From contig JAFQOX010000122.1 of the NCBI GenBank assembly GCA_017412045.1, positions 1-57,118 of the forward strand: a stretch of DNA of 57,118 bases, in the 5' to 3' direction. The position numbers and the translations under genes were made by a program. The notes beneath the pieces are model-generated. The model searched no databases, was not told where the DNA came from, and was given only the letters and a program-made list of their open reading frames with translations. The DNA comes from Clostridia bacterium. Lineage in GTDB: Bacteria; Bacillota; Clostridia; Oscillospirales; CAG-272. Shown here in pieces: positions 31,580-40,453 of the stretch. Within the stretch, counting starts at the first letter, position 1. Each line of letters opens with the position of its first letter.

Positions 31580-31668
31580 ACTTATAATTCCTTTCTTTTT
31601 CAACGTTTATACAACATTCTTTGCTTTACGGAAAAATTCTTCCGAAAGAGCAACACATATATAGTTTT

Positions 31669-31697
31669 ATTATAATATTTTTTTCGTTTATTGTCAA
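31669..31697 (-). promoter_or_regulatory. Perfect consensus promoter for glucokinase
   Basis: Minus strand: TTGACA (31692-31697), 17-base spacer, TATAAT (31669-31674). Confidence 0.85.
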
Positions 31698-31883
31698 TAC
31701 GCAAGCGAGATCCCTTTATAAATTTGGAATGAAAATATTTTTCTTGCGTTGTCATACGTTTGAAAAATCCGAAAAAATATGATAAAATTTTCAATATATT
31801 TTTCAAAAATATGAACCGTTTTCGAAAAAATCTTGACTATGATGATATAAGAGATATTGAAATCAAAAGCAAGGAGGTGTGTT

Positions 31884-32459
31884 ATGGAACTTCACACAGC
31901 GATGAGTGACGGGGAGATTATTGAGCTGTATTGGAAGCGTGACGAACGGGCGATCCGCGAGACCGATTTCAAATACAGAAAATATTTGCTCACGATTGCA
32001 AACAACATTCTCCGTGATGCCTGCGACAGCGAAGAATGTCTGAACGATACCTATATCGGCGCTTGGAATACGATCCCGCCCGCAAGACCTGAGGTCCTGC
32101 AATCCTTTCTTTGCGTTATCATGCGGCGTGTGGCAATCAACCGTCTGCGCGCAAACAAACGGCAAAAGCGGGTCGTCTCGGAATTCACGGTCTCGCTTTC
32201 CGATCCGGAGAACTTCATAACGGACGACAGCGATATGGAAAAGGCAGTGCAAACAAAAGAGCTGTCCGGGATCATCAGCGATTACGTCAGATCTCTTTCG
32301 GAAAGACAGATGTTTATTTTCGTCAGCCGATATTACGTTGCCGAGCCGATCGCAACCATCGCTAAAGAGCTGGGCTGTAGCGTTTCGACGGTCAAGCGAG
32401 AGCTGGAAGCCATCAAAAAAGGACTGATAAAACGTCTCGAAAAGGAGGGATATTTATGA
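31884..32459 (+). CDS. ECF-type RNA polymerase sigma factor
   Basis: A 191-residue sigma-70 family protein with region 2 (YWKRDERAIRETDFKYRKYLLTIANNIL...SEECLNDTYIGAW) and region 4 (SLSERQMFIFVSRYYV, IAKELGCSVSTVKRELEAIKKGL). AAGGAGG lies six bases before the ATG at 31884. The upstream 300 bases (31580-31883) hold only the divergent glucokinase promoter and an AT-rich stretch; an AAC-containing TGAACCGTTTT at 31811 could be an ECF-type -35 for autoregulation, which is weak evidence. It leads a seven-gene operon, with ATGA coupling to the next gene. Confidence 0.88.
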   Translation: MELHTAMSDGEIIELYWKRDERAIRETDFKYRKYLLTIANNILRDACDSEECLNDTYIGAWNTIPPARPEVLQSFLCVIMRRVAINRLRANKRQKRVVSEFTVSLSDPENFITDDSDMEKAVQTKELSGIISDYVRSLSERQMFIFVSRYYVAEPIATIAKELGCSVSTVKRELEAIKKGLIKRLEKEGYL

Positions 32460-33181
32460 GAAAAGAACAGCTTGCGGATGCCATCACCGGGTTGGATGCG
32501 GATATTCTGGATCAATATTTCATCATGAAAAGGAACTTGGAGAAAAAAAGGCGGAAAAAGCGCATTCTGATCCGATGGGGCTCAATCGCCGCTTGTCTGA
32601 CAGTCGTTTTCACGATTTCATGGATGATCGCGTGGCAACGAAAGCCGAGCGAAAGCACCCCTGTCTCCATCCGCTACGCTTCTCTGGAGGAAGCGCACAA
32701 GGCGCTGGGATATGAAACCTTATACGCGAAACTCGATTTGGAAAAAGCCGATCTGACGGATATTTCGATATCGTACGCGCCCATGGACAATTCGGGTAAA
32801 CCGGAGGCGGATGCAAACGCGCCGTTGGTATTGAAAATCAATGCATCGTATTCCGTACCCGGGCAAACCTTGACGACATCGCCCCATTACGTTTACTATT
32901 GCGTTGCCTTTAACAGCGGTTATATGGATAAAGAATTGCTACAGCACGCAGAGAAAATGGAAATGAAGGTAATCAACGGAACCTTTGTCCAATATTATCT
33001 GATACGCGAATACGATCCCACTCAGGATCTTACGATTGGTGAATGTATTCGTTTTTCAAACGGAAGCGATCAGTATACGATATATACGCACGTCAACGGC
33101 AAACAATACGGTGACTTCCATATCATGTTCGATTCCTATCTGGAAAATTTATTGCGTGACGTACTGGAAGAAAGCCCGTAA
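32456..33181 (+). CDS. Putative anti-sigma factor, single-pass membrane protein
   Basis: A 241-residue protein with a basic cytoplasmic N terminus (KRNLEKKRRKKR), one transmembrane segment (about 41-60) and an external domain of some 180 residues. Position directly after an ECF sigma gene, sharing ATGA, is the usual place for its anti-sigma factor. The first 35 residues (LADAITGLDADILDQYF) would contact the sigma factor. No ZAS zinc motif is present. Function is inferred from context. Confidence 0.7.
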   Translation: MRKEQLADAITGLDADILDQYFIMKRNLEKKRRKKRILIRWGSIAACLTVVFTISWMIAWQRKPSESTPVSIRYASLEEAHKALGYETLYAKLDLEKADLTDISISYAPMDNSGKPEADANAPLVLKINASYSVPGQTLTTSPHYVYYCVAFNSGYMDKELLQHAEKMEMKVINGTFVQYYLIREYDPTQDLTIGECIRFSNGSDQYTIYTHVNGKQYGDFHIMFDSYLENLLRDVLEESP

Positions 33182-33216
33182 TTTCCATAGAGACACAAAG
33201 ATTCGGGAGGAGCTTT

Positions 33217-34218
33217 ATGAAAAGAATCATCGCATGTTTCGTGACGTGCGCAACGATATGTTCGTTCGTTTCCTGCAACCAAACACCGAAGGACACACTG
33301 GAATACACAACAAAGAAAAGCACGGAAAGCATCTCCGCTTCGGAAAGCGTAACGGTCAAGCCGATCGATCCTCCGGAAATCACGGGAGATGTCGTAGCGG
33401 AATTGGAGGACGGACTGACGGTCTGGGAATCCTTCGATCCCGACAAGCACGCAGTCAAGCTGATCTTCGTCGGAAATAAGCAATATTATTTTCCCGATTT
33501 GAATCCGGAATACGTCGTAAACGTGAAATACGATCTGTTTCAGAATGGCGGCGGTTTTTTTCAAGCGCTGATGAAGCCGATGGAGACGCCGATCACCGTC
33601 TATCTCCCCGTTGCCGATTATCTGAACGGAAAAAGCTTCGTTGTCCGTTGGGACAGCGTGAATGATAAACTCCAGGTTACGCATCACGATACCGCTTATC
33701 AGCCGAGCATAGATGTTTTCTCCTATTATTCCGACGAGCCGATCCGCGTGAAGGATGCCTTTTTACACTTCGCTCTGACCAAGCATTTCGACGGCGAGTA
33801 TTCCGAGAGAGATCTTCTGCAAATCGGACAGATCACGTATAACTGCAATTCGCTCAATATATCGACGTTTCAACGAACGGCAAATTTTATCGCTCTCGAA
33901 ACGACAAGGGACGAGCTGCGTTACGTTTATTATTATACGAAGCTTACGGATTCCGGAGAGAAGCCGAGTGAAACGGTTATTCGGCATCCCGATCCCTTTA
34001 CCGCGTGCGCGGCGGACGAACAGCCCGTGGAAATTCCCGATGCAGCGCTGGCGGACATAGAGCGGTATTTTCACGGATTATATCGGATCAATCTCTATCA
34101 TGCTCCGAATTTCAAGGATCCGGAGGCAGATCGTGCGCTGATCCGAAAATACGAAGCGTTCAAGCAACGCGCACTGAAAAAATATCTTGCAACGGACATT
34201 CCGATGATCGGCGATTGA
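33217..34218 (+). CDS. Lipoprotein, unknown
   Basis: A 333-residue protein with a lipoprotein signal (MKRIIACFVTCATICSFVSC, Cys20 as the lipidated residue), a Ser/Thr/Glu-rich linker and a globular domain without known motifs. GGGAGGAGC precedes the ATG. It would be anchored on the outer face of the membrane and is co-transcribed with an ABC transporter, so it may be a ligand or stress-sensing part. I do not recognise the family. Confidence 0.7.
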   Translation: MKRIIACFVTCATICSFVSCNQTPKDTLEYTTKKSTESISASESVTVKPIDPPEITGDVVAELEDGLTVWESFDPDKHAVKLIFVGNKQYYFPDLNPEYVVNVKYDLFQNGGGFFQALMKPMETPITVYLPVADYLNGKSFVVRWDSVNDKLQVTHHDTAYQPSIDVFSYYSDEPIRVKDAFLHFALTKHFDGEYSERDLLQIGQITYNCNSLNISTFQRTANFIALETTRDELRYVYYYTKLTDSGEKPSETVIRHPDPFTACAADEQPVEIPDAALADIERYFHGLYRINLYHAPNFKDPEADRALIRKYEAFKQRALKKYLATDIPMIGD

Positions 34219-34237
34219 CGGGAAGGAGATGCCGCTT

Positions 34238-34774
34238 TTGAAAAAATTATATTTTCTTTTATTATGTCTGTTTTCCGTTTTGATCTTTTCTTCGTGCGGC
34301 ATTGAGATCGATGCATCCCGTTACGGCAGCAAGGAATTCAAAAAAGACAATCAACGCCTTTTTCTGAACGAAGCCTGTATTCACGATTTTGAATATGGCG
34401 ATCCCTTGATGCTCTCGGATCTGTCGGATCCCAATTTATATCACGTGGAATATTGCAATGAGAGCGGATGCGCTTTCGCGCCCGTTCTGGAGCCACATAC
34501 GCTGGAGGTTTCGGAATGGACGGTGAACGAATCCGCAACGTATCGGGAAAACGGATATTTTTATCATCGGATCGCCCGAAGCTGCAAAAAATGCAGAAAA
34601 TCCATTGTTTTTTACGTTTATTGTCCGCTTCAGGATCCGAACTGCACGAAGGGCGGCACAGGCAATACTTGCCTTCTCGGATGTGATTGGAAAGCGCTTC
34701 TTGCCGATACGCCCTATCTGTTGGTCGATCCGCCGCCACCGAAGACGGAAGAAAGCGAGGAACAAACACCATGA
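34238..34774 (+). CDS. Cysteine-rich lipoprotein, unknown
   Basis: A 178-residue protein starting KKLYFLLLCLFSVLIFSSCG, a lipoprotein signal with a good lipobox (FSSC). The mature part has CNESGC, HTLEVSEWTVNESA, CKKCRK and three further cysteines, similar to the C-x2-C fingers and EW-T repeats of clostridial surface proteins. A TTG at 34238 is preferred: AAGGAG is nine bases upstream, whereas the ATG at 34229 touches that site. Its stop overlaps the next start (ATGA). Confidence 0.65.
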   Translation: MKKLYFLLLCLFSVLIFSSCGIEIDASRYGSKEFKKDNQRLFLNEACIHDFEYGDPLMLSDLSDPNLYHVEYCNESGCAFAPVLEPHTLEVSEWTVNESATYRENGYFYHRIARSCKKCRKSIVFYVYCPLQDPNCTKGGTGNTCLLGCDWKALLADTPYLLVDPPPPKTEESEEQTP

Positions 34775-36234
34775 AACACGCATTCCGTAATATCAGGAGA
34801 TTGAAAGCGCGGAGCTTTCTGACGTTTGCCATCACGTTTTCCGTCATGTTTCTTTCCATGTTCGGCAATTTTACGGTGCGGCTTTGCGAGGATAACCGCA
34901 CGCGGTTTTACGGACCGCTCGACGGCGCCTATCACGTGACCGATGAAGAATATCAACCGTTCCTGACCTATCGGGCGGCGGAAATGATCGGAGAGGATGT
35001 TCCGGCGATCAAAAAAGTATCGGCTGTGAAGGAATACTCCTGCTATCTGGATGGCATCGAATATGTGGGCGACGGCTCGTTCACGCGAGACCGCGTGCCG
35101 GGGGATGCGGCGCAGATCGTTCCGGGAACGCTGGGACAATATACGCAGGTGTATTATTCGAAGGGCTTCCGACTCGTCGGCGTGACCTCCATGGACATCG
35201 TCAGTGAGGTTTACGGCGGAAAGCTGACGGTCACCGAGGGAACCATGATCACCGAAGAAAATAATACGAACCGCCACAACAAAATCGTGATCTCCAAGGA
35301 GCTTGCCGAGAAAAACGGTCTTTCCCTCGGAGATATCGTTTCACTCTACGTATGCTCCCCCTTTTTGGGAGATGAAGAGGTCGACCGCGCAGAGCACGGT
35401 GAGAAGCTTTGCTTCGCTTTCATCGTCGGCGGAATCTACCGACACAGCGAGAACAATTCCGTGGGCGTTTCGGAGCCTTGGAGGGTCAACGCCAATAGCC
35501 TTTACGTTCCCATATCCGTTTTGGATGAGATTTCAAGAAACAAATACGTCAAAAATCTACAAAATAATGGCGCGCAGGATCCGACCCTCGTGCCCGATGC
35601 GCTGTATTTTCACTTACCCGGCGCAATCGCGGCAAACCGTCTGGAAAAGGAAATCAACGGGCTCGGTTTTCTCAAAAAAGCAGTGCTGACAGAATCGGTC
35701 TCCGACGCGGCATCTTCCCCGTCCGCGAGACTTTCGCAGGTGATCTCCATCGTTCTGATCTGCGTGATCGCCGTCGGCATGGCGGTGCTTCTGCTTGCGG
35801 TTCTTTTCAACATGAAGGCAAGGCATAAGGAGCTTGCCGTTCTCGCCGCACTCGGTCAGAACCGCCATCGGATCGCGATCTCCTTTTTTACGGAGATCGC
35901 GCTTCTGGGCACGGCGGCGCTTCTCATCGGCGGAGCGGCAATGGTCGGCGTGATCCGCGCGCTGGCAGTTCCGCTGACGCAATATCTCTATTCCGCCGAG
36001 ATTTCCTCACACTTTACTGCCGAAAACGCCACGCAGATTCTTTTTGAGGATACGATGGGCAAACACGTTCTTGAGAAAACGGGAGAATTCGGCAATCTGA
36101 TCATTTCGTATTTCGCGCCGAGCTTTCTTCTGGCACTGGCGCAAGCGGTCATTCTGTTCGGAATTTTATATTTTGTCGTTTCCGCTTATATTTTCAGAAT
36201 CAACGCGCTGTCGGGAGTAGGAGGAAAGGAATGA
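34771..36234 (+). CDS. FtsX/MacB-type ABC transporter permease
   Basis: A 487-residue permease with one N-terminal transmembrane segment (about 17-36), a long external domain (40-345) and three C-terminal segments (about 348-372, 395-420 and 455-480) that form the FtsX domain, including a coupling region ARHKELAVLAALG. Proteins of this type drive conformational work across the membrane (efflux, lipoprotein extraction or signalling) rather than plain transport. It is coupled by ATGA to genes on both sides. Confidence 0.85.
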   Translation: MKHAFRNIRRLKARSFLTFAITFSVMFLSMFGNFTVRLCEDNRTRFYGPLDGAYHVTDEEYQPFLTYRAAEMIGEDVPAIKKVSAVKEYSCYLDGIEYVGDGSFTRDRVPGDAAQIVPGTLGQYTQVYYSKGFRLVGVTSMDIVSEVYGGKLTVTEGTMITEENNTNRHNKIVISKELAEKNGLSLGDIVSLYVCSPFLGDEEVDRAEHGEKLCFAFIVGGIYRHSENNSVGVSEPWRVNANSLYVPISVLDEISRNKYVKNLQNNGAQDPTLVPDALYFHLPGAIAANRLEKEINGLGFLKKAVLTESVSDAASSPSARLSQVISIVLICVIAVGMAVLLLAVLFNMKARHKELAVLAALGQNRHRIAISFFTEIALLGTAALLIGGAAMVGVIRALAVPLTQYLYSAEISSHFTAENATQILFEDTMGKHVLEKTGEFGNLIISYFAPSFLLALAQAVILFGILYFVVSAYIFRINALSGVGGKE

Positions 36235-38012
36235 TCTTCAAATTTGCTTTTCGGAATCTGATCCGTTTGCCGTGGCGAACGGTATTATATTTTTTCATGA
36301 TCTTTTTTATCATCGTTTCCATGACGGCGTCCGTCCTGATCTGGCACGCTTGTCTGAACGCAGAGTCGACGCTGGAGGAAAATTACGTCTTCGTCGCTTC
36401 TCTTGTTCCGAAAAAGAAGAACGGGCTTTTGCTTTCGGATCTTTCGTATTGTCTGACCGATACCGAGGTGCTCGCCTATAACGTCACGATGTCGGAGCGA
36501 GAGGGGTGCATCCCATTTGGAGAAAATATGAAAAAGCTCCCCTCCAAGGAATCGACGGAATCCCCCGAAAAGATCCTTTTCGACGGGCGGGGCTGTGCTG
36601 TGGCAGCTGTGGAAAATCTTTCTCTGGAGCACTCCTTCTTTTCGGGAAAATGCCGGATCCGAGAGGGCACGGGGCTCAGCGCCGAGGGATATTCGGGCAA
36701 CGTCCCCGAAATCGTCATACCGTGGTGGCTTGCCGAACGGTACGGGCTTGCCGTCGGTGATACCGTGGTCCGATATTATAACGCTCTGTATCTCATCGGA
36801 CAAACCACACACATTTTTCTGAACTGCGAAATCGTCGGTATTTACGAATGTACGGAGACAGTCAAAAACGAAATGCAGTATCCCGCGTACGTCCCGCTGG
36901 CAATCGGAGAACGCGATTACAAAAAGCTTCCGAACGGCGCGAGAGACGCCTTCAACATCCAACGGGCGGATTTTCTGCTCGGCGGAAGAGACGGCTTTGA
37001 GGATTTTGTACGCACCGTCGAAAAAAACGGCATGGATTTCAAAAACGGCGAGCTGATATTCAATAACAGCGTTTACGACGCCCTCTCCGTGGAGCTGGAA
37101 AATATCTGCGCAATCGCGCTCACCGTAGCGGGCATCGTGCTGACCGTAGGTGTCTGCGTGCTTGTATTTTTCACGGTTTATCTGTATCATTCGCGTGAAA
37201 AGGAAAGAACGCTTCTGGCTTACCTCGGTATGCCGAAAGGAAAAATCAACGGTATGATCGCTCTCGAGCATATCCTCGTTTTTACCGTTGCCGTTGGCAT
37301 CGGCATTGGCGCGGGCTTCGGTGTCGCCGAGAGAATCTGCCAATCCGTCAATGAAAGTGTTCTGGAAAAGGCTTCTCTCTCGGAAACGATCACTTCGGGA
37401 GAGGATGAATTGGAAACCACAGAGCCGATGGAATATCCCGTGAAAATCGGGATTTCCGTATTCGAGACCGCCTCCGAGGGCATGGATATGGAGATCAATT
37501 ACCGCAAGACGGTCGGAGAAAATGAAATCGGCGTTTCCTCCTGTACGTATTACACGGTCGGTGACAGCGCGACGGATATTTTGACCTCTGCACTGGAGCT
37601 GTTTTCCGTCGTCGGCATCAGCGATATCGACGTCGCGGCAACCTCCATTCGCCGCGAGGCGCTTCCGCAGATTCCGAATTACAGCCCATCTCTGATTTAC
37701 GGCTTCGTCAGCAAGGACTCTCCTTACGCCGCGGAAATCGCGGAAAACGGCAGAAAGGTTCTCTTTATCGCGGGAGACGGTAAAAATTCTTACGTATCCA
37801 TGAGCGGATCCTCTCTCGAAGAATCGACGATGATCGGAACGGCAATGCTGATCCTGGTCGGAACGTACGGGGAGAATCCCTATTGCTCGGGCAGCGATAT
37901 TCTGGTGGGGCTTGCAGATTATCACAGGCTGTATTCCCATTTTTCCATTACGTCGGGTGGTTATTACATCGAGCGTATCGGAGCAGTCTACCCAAGGGAG
38001 GAAAAACGATGA
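36231..38012 (+). CDS. FtsX-like permease with unusual soluble C terminus
   Basis: A 593-residue protein. Transmembrane segments lie at about 17-38, 290-315 and 345-365, with an external domain between the first two and a coupling motif EKERTLLAYLGMPKG. After the third segment, where the family normally ends with one more membrane span, there are about 225 soluble residues rich in Glu and Ser, with only a weakly hydrophobic patch near 545-555. It partners the preceding permease and the ATPase that starts inside its stop codon. Confidence 0.8.
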   Translation: MIFKFAFRNLIRLPWRTVLYFFMIFFIIVSMTASVLIWHACLNAESTLEENYVFVASLVPKKKNGLLLSDLSYCLTDTEVLAYNVTMSEREGCIPFGENMKKLPSKESTESPEKILFDGRGCAVAAVENLSLEHSFFSGKCRIREGTGLSAEGYSGNVPEIVIPWWLAERYGLAVGDTVVRYYNALYLIGQTTHIFLNCEIVGIYECTETVKNEMQYPAYVPLAIGERDYKKLPNGARDAFNIQRADFLLGGRDGFEDFVRTVEKNGMDFKNGELIFNNSVYDALSVELENICAIALTVAGIVLTVGVCVLVFFTVYLYHSREKERTLLAYLGMPKGKINGMIALEHILVFTVAVGIGIGAGFGVAERICQSVNESVLEKASLSETITSGEDELETTEPMEYPVKIGISVFETASEGMDMEINYRKTVGENEIGVSSCTYYTVGDSATDILTSALELFSVVGISDIDVAATSIRREALPQIPNYSPSLIYGFVSKDSPYAAEIAENGRKVLFIAGDGKNSYVSMSGSSLEESTMIGTAMLILVGTYGENPYCSGSDILVGLADYHRLYSHFSITSGGYYIERIGAVYPREEKR

Positions 38013-38674
38013 AGATTTTAGAGTTAAAGCAGTTATCTTACGATTACGTTACCAAAGTGGGCAAGGTCCACGCCCTGAAGGAAGCCTCCGCCGTCTTTGA
38101 AACGGGTGTCATTTACGCGATCGTCGGACGCTCGGGAAGCGGAAAATCCACTTTAATGTCTCTGATCGCAGGGTTGGACGTACCGAAGGACGGCGACGTC
38201 TTTTACCGAGGGGAAAGCCTGCGGGGTCTGGACCGTGACAAATTCCGTCGCGAGCATATCGGCATGATCTTTCAGAGCTATTATCTGCTCCCTCAGCTGA
38301 CCGCCGTGGAAAACGTGGAGCTTTCGCTGGAGCTTGCGAAATACAAGGGAGACAAACGCGCCCGCGCCGAGAAAATGCTCTCGCTCGTCGGCATCAAAAA
38401 AGAGCAGTTCCGAAAGCGCAGTACGCAGTTTTCGGGCGGCGAGCAGCAGAGAATCGCCGTTGCCCGCGCCATCGCGGCTGACCCCGAGATCATCCTCGCG
38501 GACGAACCGACGGGGAATCTCGATAACGAGAACAGCATGAACATCGTCGGCATCCTCACGGATCTCGCGCACAAATACGCCAAATGCGTCATCGTCATCA
38601 CCCACGCCGCCGAGGTCGCAGAGAAAGCGGACAGCGTGCTGAAAATGGACGACGGTGTTCTGAAAATGAAATGA
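38009..38674 (+). CDS. ABC transporter ATP-binding protein (LolD/MacB type)
   Basis: A 221-residue ATPase: Walker A GRSGSGKST, Q-loop MIFQSYYLLPQLTAVENV, signature FSGGEQQRIAVARA, Walker B IILADEPTGNLD and switch His in VITHAAEVA. It powers the two FtsX-type permeases upstream. GGGAGG precedes the ATG at 38009, which overlaps the previous stop. It is the last gene of the ECF operon. Confidence 0.93.
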   Translation: MKILELKQLSYDYVTKVGKVHALKEASAVFETGVIYAIVGRSGSGKSTLMSLIAGLDVPKDGDVFYRGESLRGLDRDKFRREHIGMIFQSYYLLPQLTAVENVELSLELAKYKGDKRARAEKMLSLVGIKKEQFRKRSTQFSGGEQQRIAVARAIAADPEIILADEPTGNLDNENSMNIVGILTDLAHKYAKCVIVITHAAEVAEKADSVLKMDDGVLKMK

Positions 38675-38681
38675 GCAGGCT

Positions 38682-38717
38682 TGCCCAACTTCTCATAAAG
38701 AAGTTGGGCAGTTTTAT
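38682..38717 (+). terminator. Terminator of the ECF/ABC operon
   Basis: TGCCCAACTTCT (38682-38693) pairs with AGAAGTTGGGCA (38699-38710), followed by GTTTTATT. Confidence 0.88.
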
Positions 38718-38825
38718 TCGTCTTCGGCGAGCGATATTGCAAACTGATCGAATATGAAAAATCTTATTTTTTTCACATTCGAATCATAGTGAAAAAAGTA
38801 AATGCTGTTGCCCTGAAAACAAAGC

Positions 38826-38871
38826 AAGCACCGCTATTGCGATACGATCCCGTATCGTAATAGCGGTGCTT
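38826..38871 (-). terminator. Terminator of the sialidase-like gene
   Basis: A 21-bp stem, AAGCACCGCTATT... (38826-38846) with its complement (38851-38871), only one mismatch and a 4-base loop. On the minus strand it is followed by TTGTTTTC. Confidence 0.85.
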
Positions 38872-38885
38872 ATTTGGGACATGAT

Positions 38886-40448
38886 TTAATATGAAATTCC
38901 CGTTTCCCAAGCAGTCGCATCCGAGTGCGCGGAGAATGCTGTCAGGTTTATCTCTCCCTTGCCATGAAACAGCACGGTCAAATGATTGAAGCCGTGCGAA
39001 TGCTTCGGTTTCTTTTGGACGATTGTGCCGTTCACGCACAGCGTGACGGTCGATTCATCCCATGCGATCTCCCATATGCCTGCGGAATCCGGCTTCAGCT
39101 CCGTATACGGTGTGCCGATCACTTCTTCGTATCCTTCGGCGCGTCGGTTCGGCATGAAATTCAGCCGATCGAGATAACAGTCGGACAGCAGTACGCGGCA
39201 GCTGTGCGGCATTTTGCCCGCCGTTTTGAGCGTGATTCTGCCTTTTGTGCCGTATGGGAAATTGCATATCGCGTGCGCGGTGTCGTCATCCGTCGGGCGC
39301 ATGACGATGCCGCGCTCCGTCTTTTCCAAATCGCTTACCCATTCCGCCCAGTTGTCGCGCACGTCGGCTTCCGTCAGAAAATCCGGATTCAGCAACGTCA
39401 GATATGCCTGTACTGCGTTCCACGTCGTGCCGAGCCTGCCGTTGACCTCAAAATGCTTGAGCAGGATCTCTTTTTCATTTGCCATTGCCGTGGTGGGATA
39501 TGCGTTGTGTACGTCGTTGCGGTCTCCGATCACCTTTTTGACGATGATCCGCGCGCCGTGAATGGTACGCAGACCGTCGTTTGAGATCGCCGCATGGAGA
39601 CATTGGCGCGCAGAGCTGTAGCGGACGTTCCCCATCGGATGTCCGAGGCAATCGTTCCATGCGAGAAAAATACGGCCGTCGGGCAATTTTTGAAGCGTTG
39701 CCGGCGCATTGGAGGACGGGAGCGAGGTGGGCTTGGGATCGTTCCAGCTCTCGCCGCCGTCATAGGATACCGCATACCAGAGCCGATTGAGTACCGTACG
39801 GATCAGCATAATCAGCACGCCCGGCTTCACCTCGGCGATGACCGGCTCAACCGCGCCCGATTCGCAGTTCGTTTCCGTGTCGGTGATCACAACGTCGTTT
39901 GACGCGCGCCAGGAAACGCCACAGTCATCCGAAAAAATAGTGTTCGACACAAATTTCCCGTCCATATAGGTGGAAAACGGAACGACAAGTCTTCCGCTTT
40001 CCGCTTCGATCAGATTGTTCAGTGAGCCGGTATAACGGTAAAGAGCGGGAATATCGGAATAGAGCGGATTTTCTCCGCGGAAGCTGTCAAAGCGAATGTA
40101 GGCAATATGTCCCTCCAGTTCGTTTTTCTGATAATTGTATACGGTAATTGCCGATGCAAATATGTGGATGCGCCCGTCGCGGTCGGATTTCCAGCCCTGC
40201 ACACACCACGCCGTATCGGGATCGGGCCATTCATAGAGGAGATACGGCTTGCTCCATGTTTTTCCACCGTCCTCCGAGATGCGTCCGAACAAATACTGCG
40301 AGCAGGGTGCGGCGCACCTCGGACCGTTCGGCTTTCCGTGCTCCATCAGTGAAAATAACCGTCCGTCGGGTAAGCGCTCCACCCATTGAAGATTGCCGAG
40401 CGCATCCGTGCATAGAAACGTACCGTGTTGATGCTTGCGTTCTTCCAT
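38886..40448 (-). CDS. Sialidase-like (BNR/Asp-box) beta-propeller protein
   Basis: A 520-residue protein with Asp-box-type repeats (SEDGGKTWSKPY, SDDCGVSWRAS, SYDGGESWNDP, KLPDGRIFLAWND) spaced through the first ~340 residues, as in exo-alpha-sialidase family proteins. A C-terminal beta-sandwich-like region (ITLKTAGKMPHSCRV...) follows. There is no signal peptide, so it would act on imported glycans. Whether the Arg triad of true sialidases is complete cannot be judged here. The ATG at 40448 follows AAAGGA within the end of the transporter gene. Confidence 0.78.
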   Translation of the reverse strand: MEERKHQHGTFLCTDALGNLQWVERLPDGRLFSLMEHGKPNGPRCAAPCSQYLFGRISEDGGKTWSKPYLLYEWPDPDTAWCVQGWKSDRDGRIHIFASAITVYNYQKNELEGHIAYIRFDSFRGENPLYSDIPALYRYTGSLNNLIEAESGRLVVPFSTYMDGKFVSNTIFSDDCGVSWRASNDVVITDTETNCESGAVEPVIAEVKPGVLIMLIRTVLNRLWYAVSYDGGESWNDPKPTSLPSSNAPATLQKLPDGRIFLAWNDCLGHPMGNVRYSSARQCLHAAISNDGLRTIHGARIIVKKVIGDRNDVHNAYPTTAMANEKEILLKHFEVNGRLGTTWNAVQAYLTLLNPDFLTEADVRDNWAEWVSDLEKTERGIVMRPTDDDTAHAICNFPYGTKGRITLKTAGKMPHSCRVLLSDCYLDRLNFMPNRRAEGYEEVIGTPYTELKPDSAGIWEIAWDESTVTLCVNGTIVQKKPKHSHGFNHLTVLFHGKGEINLTAFSAHSDATAWETGISY

Positions 40449-40453
40449 AAAAA

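Noticed and set aside
36285..37940. A 551-codon minus-strand frame over the second permease
   Set aside because: Out of step with promoters and ribosome sites; the plus-strand permease is linked by ATGA overlaps on both sides.
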